Shown here in pieces: positions 55,401 to 62,734 of a stretch of DNA of 64,000 nucleotides; within the stretch, counting starts at the first letter, position 1, and each line of letters opens with the position of its first letter. The position numbers were made by a program, and so were the translations under genes. Under the pieces are notes generated by a model. That model was not told the DNA's origin, made no database searches, and saw only the letters and a program-made list of their open reading frames with translations. This DNA comes from an uncultured Bacteroidales bacterium (GTDB lineage: Bacteria > Bacteroidota > Bacteroidia > Bacteroidales > Bacteroidaceae), in assembly GCA_902799685.1 (NCBI GenBank), contig CADCBO010000009.1, forward strand, positions 1 through 64,000. The letters are read 5' to 3'.

Positions 55401-56555
55401 GGATTCTACGGTTGGGATGTTCCCGAGGGCCTGTGGCAGGTAAGGTTTGAGAAAGAAGGATATGTCTCAGACACCACAGACTGGCTCATTGTTCCGCCTC
55501 CACAGCTTGACGTCAACATATCACTTACCAGTTACGCCACACCTTATGTCAAAGCAGTCAAGACTTATGAGCAAGGCATCAACATCACATTCAGCAAGTA
55601 TATGCGTACAGCTACTCTCACTACCGATAACATAATGGTAATAAGCAACGGAACCGCTATACCGGGCACAGTAGAACTGCTTGACAATGAATGGGGATTC
55701 AACACTGATGAGGAGTTTGCCTCAAGGATACGCTTTGTTCCTGCAGACATCTCATTCACCGCAGGTTCAGAGATAACACTCATACTGTCAGACCATCTGG
55801 AGAGTTATGCCGGTGTAGCGTTGGAGAACGGCTTTGTTCAGGACTTTACTGTGACACGTGAGGTTGAGTACCTGTCCGTACCGGAATACATTGAGCTGAG
55901 AGTTGGCCAGACCGAGACAGTAACCATTCAGGCAGAGCCGGCCATTGCATCATACGGTCATAAAGCCGTTATAAGCAATTCCGCTAAGCAGATTGTTTCA
56001 ATCAGTGCCGATACACTGTCGTTTGACACCCTTGGAACAGCCTCGCTCAGTATCAGGGGAACCAGCCTTGGAGAGACCACCATAAGCGTAATGCTTCCTG
56101 ACTTTGAAATCATGAACATTATTACTGTTAACGTGCTGCCTGACAGCCTCTTCCCCGCCCCGCCGTACGCATCAGTAGAGAGCGGTCAGGCAGTGGATCC
56201 AGGTACAGCCGTAAGCCTGCTTTCAGACAGCACGGATTATATTATATGGTACACCCTTGACGGCAGCAATCCGCTCCTCAAGGACAATCCTAACACCTTA
56301 TATTATGATGAGCCCATTGTGATTGATACCACCACAACCATCATAGCGGTAGTACAGGTAGGCAGCCGATACAGTTATCCCGCCACATTCACATATACTG
56401 TAGAGGATGGTTCATCAGTAAGCTCAAGCAAGGCCGATCCGGCAGTTCACAACCTGTATGACCTGATGGGCCGCAAGATCTATGAGGCGCCTGATCAGAA
56501 ACCATACATCAATGGTAACCGGATTGAGATCAGAACAGATAAAGCTCATAAATAA
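49431..56555 (+). CDS. Giant secreted multidomain surface protein
   Basis: 2374 residues from the ATG at 49431, opening a signal peptide (VITVLLMAVSLHAYAQ). Regions in order: a BspA-like leucine-rich segment near the N-terminus and another near residues 600-660 (AFRAYTGLEAIHL); a carboxypeptidase-regulatory-like domain near 846-920 (VVTDAATGQPVNGARIV); several unassigned beta modules; a strongly hydrophobic stretch near 1858-1900 (IALATIGAISMVAFAACPPV, GLIVGVLSAIGGYLL); a DPSGFVCEAVESNRLPGVTATVYH segment (split here from residue ~1930) typical of large repeat-type surface proteins; a bacterial Ig-like region; and a CHB_HEX_C-type domain near 2246-2323. The C-terminus (VHNLYDLMGRKIYE ...) resembles a sorting tail. 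Role is probably adhesion or envelope structure; not established. Confidence 0.75.
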   Translation: MRRIGKTVITVLLMAVSLHAYAQFNTEYRTPDGQLYLLDTDRNIAVFTGVENAGTSVVIPSGIQKDGIAYTVVATEIMTGSITESYHNVISLSLPGTIQSMESGSASMFPNLKELHIEAVVPPVIGYGRNYEHVLYVSDDTVPFCKLYVPSISLDLYKADSCWQTFAEMVPVNSVPAQLYIADSIDINSNAKIYVDKTVIGAHIRNDLYGHLSLTGGGFHTVSLSMFYNRAYDYYYANSEDKRTFDASLLVETQASADNAVIDMSLIQDRWAFISLPYDIKVSDIEYPDSAAIVIRRYDGSARAKSDYSGTWKDLTPDSTLHAGSGYIIQIHNCSQDPYVDYYNPIDVKFPVTGAQAASGLFANGNVTVALHDYPSEFKQNRAWNLVGNPYPCCFDIKNTDYSGTYYVWDPETESFKELSTHYDDYILLPGESFFIQAPQDKQSITFYAAGRKHCKVGPDSPAVQVRKSARRTGKPQSVIVRTGIDTDWNPANPGDPGCNLWNPELGKVMIDYYQSGYLGDAIDNAIGLTVGKTFMDETVTEIRGRVKEIVIAGPFIADDIRAFYNYPNCKVLDLSRTTGLSKIPSGAFEEIALGTIILPASVDTIDYNAFRAYTGLEAIHLYSPMPPYVDEQAFDSIPKGCTVYVSAITYPLYLVNNFWSQLNIKPFTDQTGSLKVSLPQDWTDGRYQGLRVQVTSNEYGHTTGFLITDKQTYLFSNLIKDGSYKVELKRNDGITLSRINEVVVAGKDIEVSLPDVIRMHSVAARIYTPQGSDITSACHVTWSAYGTVLADSYYLQDITEGTELDYTVILPQKYALEYMLPDTLFHVTIGTADTMLVHRLTDIPRITLSGVVTDAATGQPVNGARIVTECTMTGRYSKSFTAQSAADGTFSMSVLSTAATVRVMADGYFDRTVTLESTETGQLSLAVSRLAGQKVRVETTYTTAGNDEYPVVITRGYSDMSDLKYSFYSEEQEKELTGYIIQYPDIWFVTDTISSTDWIDAVIISRKGIFDPVETSFRIQGSGTDTLFVDILERGSLIAGYEKSDNKYFNVQLFNQDGVKIGGGQTTGKEMAFYNLEEGQYTVIASSGKNGNISVARLEQFESLGLEIDVDYVLIPVYITSGQIETVQFQTLPELNLTGRKYLVSNSFESDKIKVYNGDYTSLTCRFDLRPDLAGKLNDTYAVIDLPRGCSYVNGSALLNGVQNDADVVAQGQAYSIRIPIDDRNLTNEIRLSVIPTLSGTAEFSASISFYEDDTKRSVLIGDARVQVVGITVNAQSMTIRDTISISGTAPANASVLVYDGDALIASTTATLANSWFVRAGLNDPKVMSYHRIHAKIQSENGWVDTDTTKCLYNPYGVYNAGILMEIYSPNVKIDVCEVYDARQRGDKRIPRTVTGYSPTINYINYPMLAAHSDNVARRAAGLVQGYNYDQFVTEFAGAGVYFDFERGEAEPYYNLGANATYVYKFQAYFPGCDSTEVQDVQFTLLLEDSTKTILPAYYVEPGHWEGARAFNSDGALPVNITQIYYTPNKPLPYDSVGVRQTISEYQAFEADHLRNRERLKELKQTAYDIESRQDITPQDQAHLQQCLDEAYSLVQTSSLGYEFNEEQLAYINSLRGLDYEEIVRAFKNIPGVEISDELIEFVLGNENSIPLFGTIEPRELATGYYSPRVTYNFNYADNFADLLNPDNGWKIEFSQDYTVMTLSDSNGNYMKFEDMNYPKSTGSLATPRGDGYKLKEYSPSHEEVMSGMDIAGNINTGTGLGASILESGSHLLLNGEMGSVYQSIGLAGVKEAASGLGNLTGGLGMVLDGKAAWDALSRDNWGDWLAMGRQNQDVMGIDFLMQTEQIGAGLANWNAAVAVGHIALATIGAISMVAFAACPPVGLIVGVLSAIGGYLLDKQDQKFQAESANLLARWQSVIDKKRANNSKPNRDPSGFVCEAVESNRLPGVTATVYHKYMAQDVYGEWHEIVEPWDAELYEQVNPQQTDDDGFYGWDVPEGLWQVRFEKEGYVSDTTDWLIVPPPQLDVNISLTSYATPYVKAVKTYEQGINITFSKYMRTATLTTDNIMVISNGTAIPGTVELLDNEWGFNTDEEFASRIRFVPADISFTAGSEITLILSDHLESYAGVALENGFVQDFTVTREVEYLSVPEYIELRVGQTETVTIQAEPAIASYGHKAVISNSAKQIVSISADTLSFDTLGTASLSIRGTSLGETTISVMLPDFEIMNIITVNVLPDSLFPAPPYASVESGQAVDPGTAVSLLSDSTDYIIWYTLDGSNPLLKDNPNTLYYDEPIVIDTTTTIIAVVQVGSRYSYPATFTYTVEDGSSVSSSKADPAVHNLYDLMGRKIYEAPDQKPYINGNRIEIRTDKAHK

Positions 56556-56572
56556 ACAGTTTACTGTTTAAA

Positions 56573-56614
56573 CAAAAAAATCAGCGGCAAACTCTATTTG
56601 CCGCTGATTTTTTA
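56573..56614. terminator. Bidirectional terminator
   Basis: TCAGCGGCAA (56581-56590) pairs perfectly with TTGCCGCTGA (56598-56607), flanked by A7 on the left and T6 on the right. It serves both the giant plus-strand gene and the convergent GH27 gene. Confidence 0.9.
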
Positions 56615-56630
56615 TTTTTGTCAGCCTGTT

Positions 56631-57863
56631 TTATTTCTTACCCGGAGTAAGGCGGTACATAGCCACGTCGTGTCCCGGAACCGTAACCTTGAGAGCCTTC
56701 TTGGTGGTGCCCACCTTAGCCTTCTTGACATTCTCTTCCCACAGGTTCTCTATATTATAGGTAATGGCATCGAATGATGTGGAAAGATGGCTCACCTCAT
56801 CATCGGTCAGGTTGTATTCCTGCCAGTTTATGTTGCACTCCACAGGCTCGGTAGAACGGTTCAGCAGGCAGAACGCCCAGTCACCGCCCTCCAGCGGCTT
56901 GAACCAGTACTCAATATCGTTTTCAGTCTTGTAGCGCAGTCCCTGAACGCCCAGCTTGTCCTGGTCAATGGCTATCACCTTCTTGTTCAGTATTATGGCG
57001 CGGGTCTCATCGGTCATCTTTGACAGGTCATTGCCCAGAATCAGCGGAGCGGCCATCATGCACCACATGCTGAAGTGTGCGCGGTCCTCATTCACGCTCA
57101 TGCCGTTGCCCACCTCAAGCATATCAGGATCGTTCCAGTGTCCCGGACCTGCATATTTACGCAGCGGAGCATTCTGGTCAATGATGCTCAGAACCGTCTG
57201 TCCCCAGCCGCGCTGACGCGGGTTACCTGCAAAACGGGCGGTGATGTCACCTGTGGTACGCCATGAATGACCCACGTTCTCAGCCCATTCCCAGGGCTTG
57301 TTTGTACCCCACTCGCACATGCTGAAGAATATGGGGCGGCCTGCAGCACGCAATGCGTCACGCATAAGAGCGTATGCGCCGCGCGGGTTTATGTTTTCGG
57401 TAGAGCACCAGTCATATTTAAGGTAATCTATTCCCCAGCGTGCATACTGGATTGCATCCTGATACTCATGGCCAAAGCTTCCGGTACGGCCGGCGCAGGT
57501 CTTGCGGCCAGCATCAGAGTATATACCCAGCTTCATGCCCTTGGAGTGAACGTAATCAGCTAAGGCCTCTATGCCCGACGGGAATGTCTTGGGATCAGGC
57601 TGCACAAAGCCGTCGGCATCACGCTCGCCGTGCCAGCAGTCATCCATGTTAAGGTAAATGTATCCTGCATCCACCAAACCTTCGGCCACCATGGCATCGG
57701 CCTGCTCGCGTATAAGTTTCTCACTTATGTTCTGTCCGAACTTGTTCCAGCTGTTCCATCCCATCTGGGGTGTATCGGCCAGACCTTCCCATTTCTGTGC
57801 CATGCCCCATCCCGGAACAAGCGCCATAGCTGCCACAAGCAGCACTTTTGTAAGTTTTCTCAT
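56631..57863 (-). CDS. GH27 alpha-galactosidase, secreted
   Basis: 410 residues from ATG at 57863 (MRKLTKVLLVAAMALVPGWGMAQ signal peptide split by LVPGWG). The GH27 catalytic barrel starts DTPQMGWNSWNKFG and has MDDCWHG, the nucleophile Asp in IDYLKYDWCS, and the acid/base Asp in SWRTTGDI. A C-terminal beta domain begins near residue 305. It removes terminal alpha-galactose from plant or host glycans. The minus-strand -7 box TATTTTTG (57901-57908) lies about 40 bases upstream. No transport genes adjoin it, so it is not in a typical PUL here. Confidence 0.9.
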   Translation of the reverse strand: MRKLTKVLLVAAMALVPGWGMAQKWEGLADTPQMGWNSWNKFGQNISEKLIREQADAMVAEGLVDAGYIYLNMDDCWHGERDADGFVQPDPKTFPSGIEALADYVHSKGMKLGIYSDAGRKTCAGRTGSFGHEYQDAIQYARWGIDYLKYDWCSTENINPRGAYALMRDALRAAGRPIFFSMCEWGTNKPWEWAENVGHSWRTTGDITARFAGNPRQRGWGQTVLSIIDQNAPLRKYAGPGHWNDPDMLEVGNGMSVNEDRAHFSMWCMMAAPLILGNDLSKMTDETRAIILNKKVIAIDQDKLGVQGLRYKTENDIEYWFKPLEGGDWAFCLLNRSTEPVECNINWQEYNLTDDEVSHLSTSFDAITYNIENLWEENVKKAKVGTTKKALKVTVPGHDVAMYRLTPGKK

Positions 57864-57971
57864 AATTATCATGTTGTTAAGGTTATGTCTCTTGATGACA
57901 CAAAAATAACGGAAATGATTCCTACATGCTAATATTTATACCTAAAAATAAGTATATTCAGTTTTATGCGT

Positions 57972-57979
57972 TATCTTTG
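57972..57979 (+). promoter_or_regulatory. -7 box upstream of the lipoprotein gene
   Basis: TATCTTTG lies 32 bases before the ATG at 58012, a good match to the Bacteroidetes -7 box. Confidence 0.55.
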
Positions 57980-58011
57980 ACCCCAGTTTTCTAACCTAAA
58001 ACAACTTAATT

Positions 58012-58980
58012 ATGAGCAAATTTGAAAGGATTATCTGCAAATCAGGCATTCTGGCAATCGTCGGATTATTGACAGTTCTGTCATTCTCATCATGCAGCAA
58101 AGACGATGACGAGAACGTTCTGACTGATAACAGCGCCATCCTGGGAACATGGAGAATGATTGGCGAGGAGTATCATCCCGCCATAGCCACATTCAAGTCC
58201 AACGGCGAGTACGAATGGGAATGGGGCGGCATAACCGGCCTTAAGGACAACGGCACCTACACTTATAAAGACGGTGTCATAACAATGACCATGAAGGAGC
58301 GTTGGGAGCGTGATATGGATTGGGTTGACGGAGAGAGAGTTTTCGGCGAGTGGCAAAAGATGACCGAAATCAGCCCTGAAGATCCTACCACAAGAGTATG
58401 CACCGTCTATACTGCCCAGGAGAGCTTCCTTATCTGGAATTTTGGCGGTGACTATTTTTACAGACCCTACAACGAACACGGCTACACTGAGTACAATGCC
58501 GTAATATTCATGCTCAACGACAAATTCCAGGAGCCCAATATAAATATTGACGAGAATCTGGTTAAAGGTGAATGGATATCCACTGATTCTGAAGGAAAAC
58601 TGGACGGTCGTATTATAATTGAAGGCAACAATTATACCGCATACAGCGCTTACCCATTGAACATCATGGATGAAAGCGGCGAATGGATTGAAGTGCTTAC
58701 CTCAAACAAAACTACCGGTACATACCGTTTCGACAGAGGATTCTTTATAGTCAACGTAAGCAAATATGAATGTTCATCCGAATATAAAGGATATGACAGG
58801 GAGACCGGAAGGTCAATATACGAATACTCTACCGTCAATCCCACCACTCTTGAAGCAGAGAGATGGATTACCTCAGAAACGATAGAAAGTATGGAGCAGA
58901 TTATGGTGTATGTTTACAACAACAGACTGTTCTTCCAGAAACAATACGATCGTGAGGCCAAAGTTTACAAGAAGAAATAA
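58012..58980 (+). CDS. Lipocalin-like lipoprotein, two repeats
   Basis: 322 residues with a lipoprotein signal (IVGLLTVLSFSSCSKDDDEN). Two lipocalin-like modules are suggested by ILGTWRMIGEEYHPAIATFKSNG, beginning near residue 42, and VKGEWISTDSEGKLDGRIII near residue 183. Each opens with G-x-W and is followed by beta strands. Lipocalin-like lipoproteins of this kind are common in Bacteroides; the ligand is unknown. It has its own promoter and terminator, so it is a single-gene unit. Confidence 0.7.
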   Translation: MSKFERIICKSGILAIVGLLTVLSFSSCSKDDDENVLTDNSAILGTWRMIGEEYHPAIATFKSNGEYEWEWGGITGLKDNGTYTYKDGVITMTMKERWERDMDWVDGERVFGEWQKMTEISPEDPTTRVCTVYTAQESFLIWNFGGDYFYRPYNEHGYTEYNAVIFMLNDKFQEPNINIDENLVKGEWISTDSEGKLDGRIIIEGNNYTAYSAYPLNIMDESGEWIEVLTSNKTTGTYRFDRGFFIVNVSKYECSSEYKGYDRETGRSIYEYSTVNPTTLEAERWITSETIESMEQIMVYVYNNRLFFQKQYDREAKVYKKK

Positions 58981-59010
58981 CACTTTCCTGTAACAACGCA
59001 TTTGAACAAT

Positions 59011-59047
59011 CAACCCCGCCTGCATCAGCAAGCGGGGTTGTTTCTTT
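59011..59047 (+). terminator. Terminator after the lipoprotein gene
   Basis: CAACCCCGC pairs with GCGGGGTTG (59011-59040, further pairs TG/CA inside), followed by TTTCTTT. Confidence 0.85.
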
Positions 59048-59049
59048 AA

Positions 59050-59086
59050 AATGATACAAAAGGGGTCAGACCCCAATTGTATCATT
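59050..59086. repeat. GGGGTCAGACCCC palindrome at the GH43 stop codon
   Basis: AATGATACAA and TTGTATCATT flank AGGGGTCAGACCCC. The TGA at the right end of the palindrome (59082-59084, minus strand) is the GH43 stop codon. It is the same family as at 835-926 and 16113-16141. Confidence 0.8.
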
Positions 59087-61217
59087 TGCTCACTACAATC
59101 CTTATGCGCGCTTTCTCCTTACCGGGAATCACCTGCATCTCCAGGGTACCGGTAGTCTTTGTGCCCTCGCCCAGCAGCGTCAGCTTTGATGTTACGGTCG
59201 GTTTAGGATTTGCCTCATCCGATATCACCTGGGCCTCGGTAAGCTGACCCGACCACAGCACCGGACCGTATGAGTGGCTCAGCGTCCAGGTACCGGCGTC
59301 AATATCGTCAAACCAGTACTCATTCACGTTCTCCTTAAGCATGATGTACCTTGTGCCTGCGCCCTGGGCATATCCGGCATTGCCTCCGCCGCCACGCTTG
59401 GCAATCTGAAGTTCTGCACCAAGCCCTATGGTCTCACGCGGGTTCTCGCTATACACCGGCAGACCGCTTGTAAACGCCTCCACATCAAAGTAATACTCCG
59501 GTTTGGTGTTCATGCTGTGCATGTAAAGCTGGTTCTTGCCATAAACTATATAGCTGTTGTAAAGCTTGTTCTTCTCAATACCATAGCGTATTACATATCC
59601 GTCAGCACCGGCCACAGGCTCCCAAATCACGTTGGCTTCACGGCGGTCCTCAGGATTGCGTACGGCCATGAACTTAGTCACCTTCTGGGTCTTCATCTTC
59701 GATGTGGTTCCAAACACGCGCAGATCCTTTATCGAGAACTTGGCGTTATCGTATGTAGCCACATTCACCACCTTCACGTAACGGGCATTGACCGGCTTCT
59801 CCAGCTCGTTGTAGTCATGCTTCAGTTCCATCATGTTCTGGGGCTTGCTTATAATACGTGTCCAGTTTGAGTTGTCGTTCGATACAAACACCTCATAGCA
59901 CTGGTACAGCTGCTCGGTCTGGGCCTGCTGCGGTCTTGCACCGCCCATTCCGCCCATACCGCCGAATCCGCCCATACCGCCACCGGCACGAGCAGCACCT
60001 ATATGGTCCCAGTTAATCTGTACGGCGTTGATAGAAGCCTGAGCACCCAGATCCACGGTAAAGAACTCACCCTTATCGCCCGTAGCGGCCACCCAGCAGG
60101 TCTTGAAATCCTCATCAAGAGCCTGGCTTGGAGCATAATTCTCAAATGTGGATGAAACCATAGCCTTCTTGTTTACCGACAGCAGCTTCCAGTTAACGTA
60201 GTTATCTACGCCGCCCACCTTGCGCTCATCGGGATAGTACTGCGGATAGTCACCCAGAGCGGTATTTGAATACATCACGCCCTGAGCATCAACAGCCGTC
60301 GGATAGATGGCCAGCTCCGATCCGCGTCCACCCTCGCCGTACTGTGCGGGAATCATGCAGATGGTCCATAGGTTACCCTTCTTGTCGTGGAAGGTGCTTC
60401 CGTGTCCGGCACCCACCTGGAAACCGCTGGTCTTGAACGTGAGCGGGTTATGCTCGCTGTAGGTAAACGGACCCATGGGGCTGTCCGACACATAGATACC
60501 GTGTGAATATGATATGAACTCAAGACCTATGGCTGCATACTGCAGATAGTACTTACCGTTATGCTTTATCATGTACGGGCCTTCAATCCATGGCAGCTCC
60601 TCGGGGCCGTAGTCACGGCGTCCGTTGAATATGGAATAGATCACATCCTCGGGCTTGCGCACCTCAAATCCGTGGTTCTTTATGTCACTCCAAAACAGCG
60701 GCTTTGGCTCACCCTTCTCCTTGAATGTGGTCTTGTCCAGCTCCACAACCTGGAACGGCATGATCTGTGACCAGCCAAAATACATGTACAGGCGGCCGTC
60801 ATCGTCCACAAACATGTTGGCGTCACCGTAGCGGTCACTGCTCAGCTCGCCTATCTTCTCCCACTCGCCCTTGCGCGGGTCTATGGCGCGATACACGTTA
60901 CGGTTGTTCATCGAGCAGCCTATCAGCTTGCCGTCCATCTCCACTACCGATACCACACCGGCAGGATAACCCGGAGCATCCACGTATGTCCAGTTGCGGA
61001 AATCGGGAGAATACCAGTATCCGCGTCTGTGCGATACGAACAGGAAATAGTCGTTGTCATAGATTATCACCACAGGTTCGCCGCCACGCACGGCTCTCTC
61101 GTTTCCCACCACCACATCCAGCGGATTACAGAAAGTATGCCGCGTCTGGGCCTGCACTGCAAGACCTGCCAACGGCACGGCAACACACAAAAGTGATTTC
61201 AGCAAAAGATGTCTCAT
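59082..61217 (-). CDS. GH43-family glycosidase with F5/8-type and FN3-like domains
   Basis: 711 residues with signal peptide (LLCVAVPLAGLAVQAQ). The N-terminal five-bladed propeller of the GH43 type has GGEPVVIIYDNDYFLF, DANMFVDDDGRLYMYFGW and EGPYMIKHNGKYYLQY (Glu acid candidate). Residues about 355-520 form a discoidin-like carbohydrate-binding domain (DEDFKTCWVAATGDKGEFFTV) interrupted at about 407-428 by a MGGFGGMGG low-complexity insert. An FN3-like domain follows at about 530-620. It is probably active on plant arabinan/xylan or host glycans. The stop codon is supplied by a palindromic repeat. Confidence 0.82.
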   Translation of the reverse strand: MRHLLLKSLLCVAVPLAGLAVQAQTRHTFCNPLDVVVGNERAVRGGEPVVIIYDNDYFLFVSHRRGYWYSPDFRNWTYVDAPGYPAGVVSVVEMDGKLIGCSMNNRNVYRAIDPRKGEWEKIGELSSDRYGDANMFVDDDGRLYMYFGWSQIMPFQVVELDKTTFKEKGEPKPLFWSDIKNHGFEVRKPEDVIYSIFNGRRDYGPEELPWIEGPYMIKHNGKYYLQYAAIGLEFISYSHGIYVSDSPMGPFTYSEHNPLTFKTSGFQVGAGHGSTFHDKKGNLWTICMIPAQYGEGGRGSELAIYPTAVDAQGVMYSNTALGDYPQYYPDERKVGGVDNYVNWKLLSVNKKAMVSSTFENYAPSQALDEDFKTCWVAATGDKGEFFTVDLGAQASINAVQINWDHIGAARAGGGMGGFGGMGGMGGARPQQAQTEQLYQCYEVFVSNDNSNWTRIISKPQNMMELKHDYNELEKPVNARYVKVVNVATYDNAKFSIKDLRVFGTTSKMKTQKVTKFMAVRNPEDRREANVIWEPVAGADGYVIRYGIEKNKLYNSYIVYGKNQLYMHSMNTKPEYYFDVEAFTSGLPVYSENPRETIGLGAELQIAKRGGGGNAGYAQGAGTRYIMLKENVNEYWFDDIDAGTWTLSHSYGPVLWSGQLTEAQVISDEANPKPTVTSKLTLLGEGTKTTGTLEMQVIPGKEKARIRIVVSK

Positions 61218-61254
61218 ATAGAAAGTTATTAAGGTTAGTAAAACACTGCTTTCG

Positions 61255-61283
61255 CAAAAATAATCAGATTCTCATTATCTTTG
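61255..61283. promoter_or_regulatory. Divergent promoters for GH43 and GtrA-like genes
   Basis: TATTTTTG on the minus strand (61255-61262) faces the GH43 gene. TATCTTTG on the plus strand (61276-61283) ends 8 bases before the GtrA-like ATG, so that mRNA has almost no leader. Confidence 0.7.
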
Positions 61284-61291
61284 CAATCGTG

Positions 61292-61711
61292 ATGGAAAAA
61301 ATTGGGGTATTGTTCAAAAAGAACAGGGAGCAGATAATGCAGTTCATAAGGTTCTGCATTGTAGGAACCATAGCGGCAGGCATCCACTACGGAATCTACT
61401 ATGTGCTCTTACGCATCGGTGCCGGGCATAACCCCGCATACGCAACCGGCTACATCATCTCATTCATCTGCAACTTCATAGCCACCAGCTATTTCACCTT
61501 CCATTCCAGCCCGTCATGGGGACGGTTCATCGGGTTCGCAGGCAGCCACGCGGTAAACTTCATCCTTCACATGGTGTTGCTCAACCTGTTCCTCTGGATG
61601 GGAATGCATGAACTCATTGCCCCCATAGCCGTAATGCTGGTGGCCATGCTGGTCCAATACACCATCCTAAACTTTGTCTTTAAAGGCGGCCGGAAGAAGA
61701 CTGAAGATTGA
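61292..61711 (+). CDS. GtrA-family membrane protein
   Basis: 139 residues, four transmembrane helices. FIRFCIVGTIAAGIHYGIYYVLL is the GtrA opening, and SFICNFIATSYFTF matches the second helix signature. GtrA-like proteins are thought to help flip undecaprenyl-phosphate-linked sugars. I start at the ATG at 61292 because the promoter box ends 8 bases before it; the frame is open far upstream only by chance. It is convergent with a GtrB-like glycosyltransferase, a usual functional partner. Confidence 0.85.
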   Translation: MEKIGVLFKKNREQIMQFIRFCIVGTIAAGIHYGIYYVLLRIGAGHNPAYATGYIISFICNFIATSYFTFHSSPSWGRFIGFAGSHAVNFILHMVLLNLFLWMGMHELIAPIAVMLVAMLVQYTILNFVFKGGRKKTED

Positions 61712-61730
61712 GAACTCTCAATTATCACTC
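61706..61730. repeat. Short TTGAGA/TCTCAA hairpin between convergent stops
   Basis: GATTGAGAACTCTCAATTATC spans both stop codons of the convergent GtrA and GT2 genes. It is a relative of the AATTGAGAATTG repeats after glnA and amtB. Confidence 0.45.
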
Positions 61731-62668
61731 AAAAGTGACCGGTCAATGATGTAGCGCGGCCTGCGTTTCATCTCCATGTACATCTTGCCTATATATGTGC
61801 CCACCACTCCTATTGCAATCGTCAGCACACTGCCTATGAACCAGACAGACAGCATGAGTGAACTCCAACCCGGCACATAGTGCCCCATAATGACCGATAC
61901 CAGAACATATATGAGCATGGCAAAAGCCAGTATCAGCATTACGACACCTATAACCGTTATGATCTGTATGGGTCTGATTGAGAATGAAGTAATACCGTCA
62001 AAAGCCAGATTCAGCATCTTGCGCAGCGTATATTTGGACTTGCCGTGCTCGCGGTTTGAAATCACATCATCTACGGTAGCGCTCTTGTAGCCTATCAGAG
62101 GAATCAGGCCGCGCAGATATATGTTGCGCTCCTCAAACAGAGCCAGCCCGTCAAGTGCCTTCCTGCCCATAAATCGGAAATCCGCGTGGTTATATACCGT
62201 CTGTACGCCCATGGACTCCTGGAGTTTGTAGAATGTCTGCGCAGTCATGCGTTTAAGAACCGGATCAGCCTCACGGCTCACCTTCACACCATATATTATC
62301 TCGTTTCCCTGCTCATACAAGTCCACCATCTGCGGTATGCACCTTATGTCATCCTGCAGGTCGGCATCTATGGTAACCACACCGTCAACCATGCCCCTGG
62401 CAGTCATCATTCCGGCCAGAATGGCATTCTGATGCCCTACATTGTGCGCCAGGCTTATTCCGCTTATCCGTTTGTCACCGGCATGAAGCTCCTCAATGAT
62501 GCTCCACGATGCATCCAGGCTCCCGTCATTCACATACAGCACAAAACTGTCAGTACTGACCTTACCCTCCTTGACCATGGAATCCAGCAGTTCAATCAAG
62601 CGTCCTGCCGATACCCGGAGCATCTCCTCCTCATTGTAGCAGGGTGAAACAATAGCAAGTCTTATCAT
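61718..62668 (-). CDS. GT2 glycosyltransferase (GtrB/dolichol-phosphate-mannose synthase-like)
   Basis: 316 residues. GT-A domain: IVSPCYNEEEMLRVSA, VLYVNDGSLDASW, and the DXD region VVTIDADLQDD near residue 95. Two C-terminal transmembrane helices (about 230-290) anchor it. It is expected to transfer a sugar from a nucleotide donor to undecaprenyl phosphate, with the GtrA-like protein as flippase partner. The minus-strand box TATCTTTA (62686-62693) lies 17 bases before the ATG. Confidence 0.88.
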   Translation of the reverse strand: MIRLAIVSPCYNEEEMLRVSAGRLIELLDSMVKEGKVSTDSFVLYVNDGSLDASWSIIEELHAGDKRISGISLAHNVGHQNAILAGMMTARGMVDGVVTIDADLQDDIRCIPQMVDLYEQGNEIIYGVKVSREADPVLKRMTAQTFYKLQESMGVQTVYNHADFRFMGRKALDGLALFEERNIYLRGLIPLIGYKSATVDDVISNREHGKSKYTLRKMLNLAFDGITSFSIRPIQIITVIGVVMLILAFAMLIYVLVSVIMGHYVPGWSSLMLSVWFIGSVLTIAIGVVGTYIGKMYMEMKRRPRYIIDRSLLSDN

Positions 62669-62685
62669 GTTTGATTATTTTGGCG

Positions 62686-62724
62686 TAAAGATATAAAAAA
62701 TAAGAAGCGGAAAGAGTATCTTTG
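62686..62724. promoter_or_regulatory. Divergent -7 boxes for GT2 and deacetylase genes
   Basis: TATCTTTA on the minus strand (62686-62693) drives the GT2 gene. TATCTTTG on the plus strand (62717-62724) ends 10 bases before the deacetylase ATG. Confidence 0.65.
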
Positions 62725-62734
62725 CTTTTCAAAT

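Noticed and set aside
60767..61291. N-terminal extension of the GtrA-like gene
   Set aside because: Antisense to the GH43 gene and upstream of a good promoter box that ends 8 bases before the chosen ATG.
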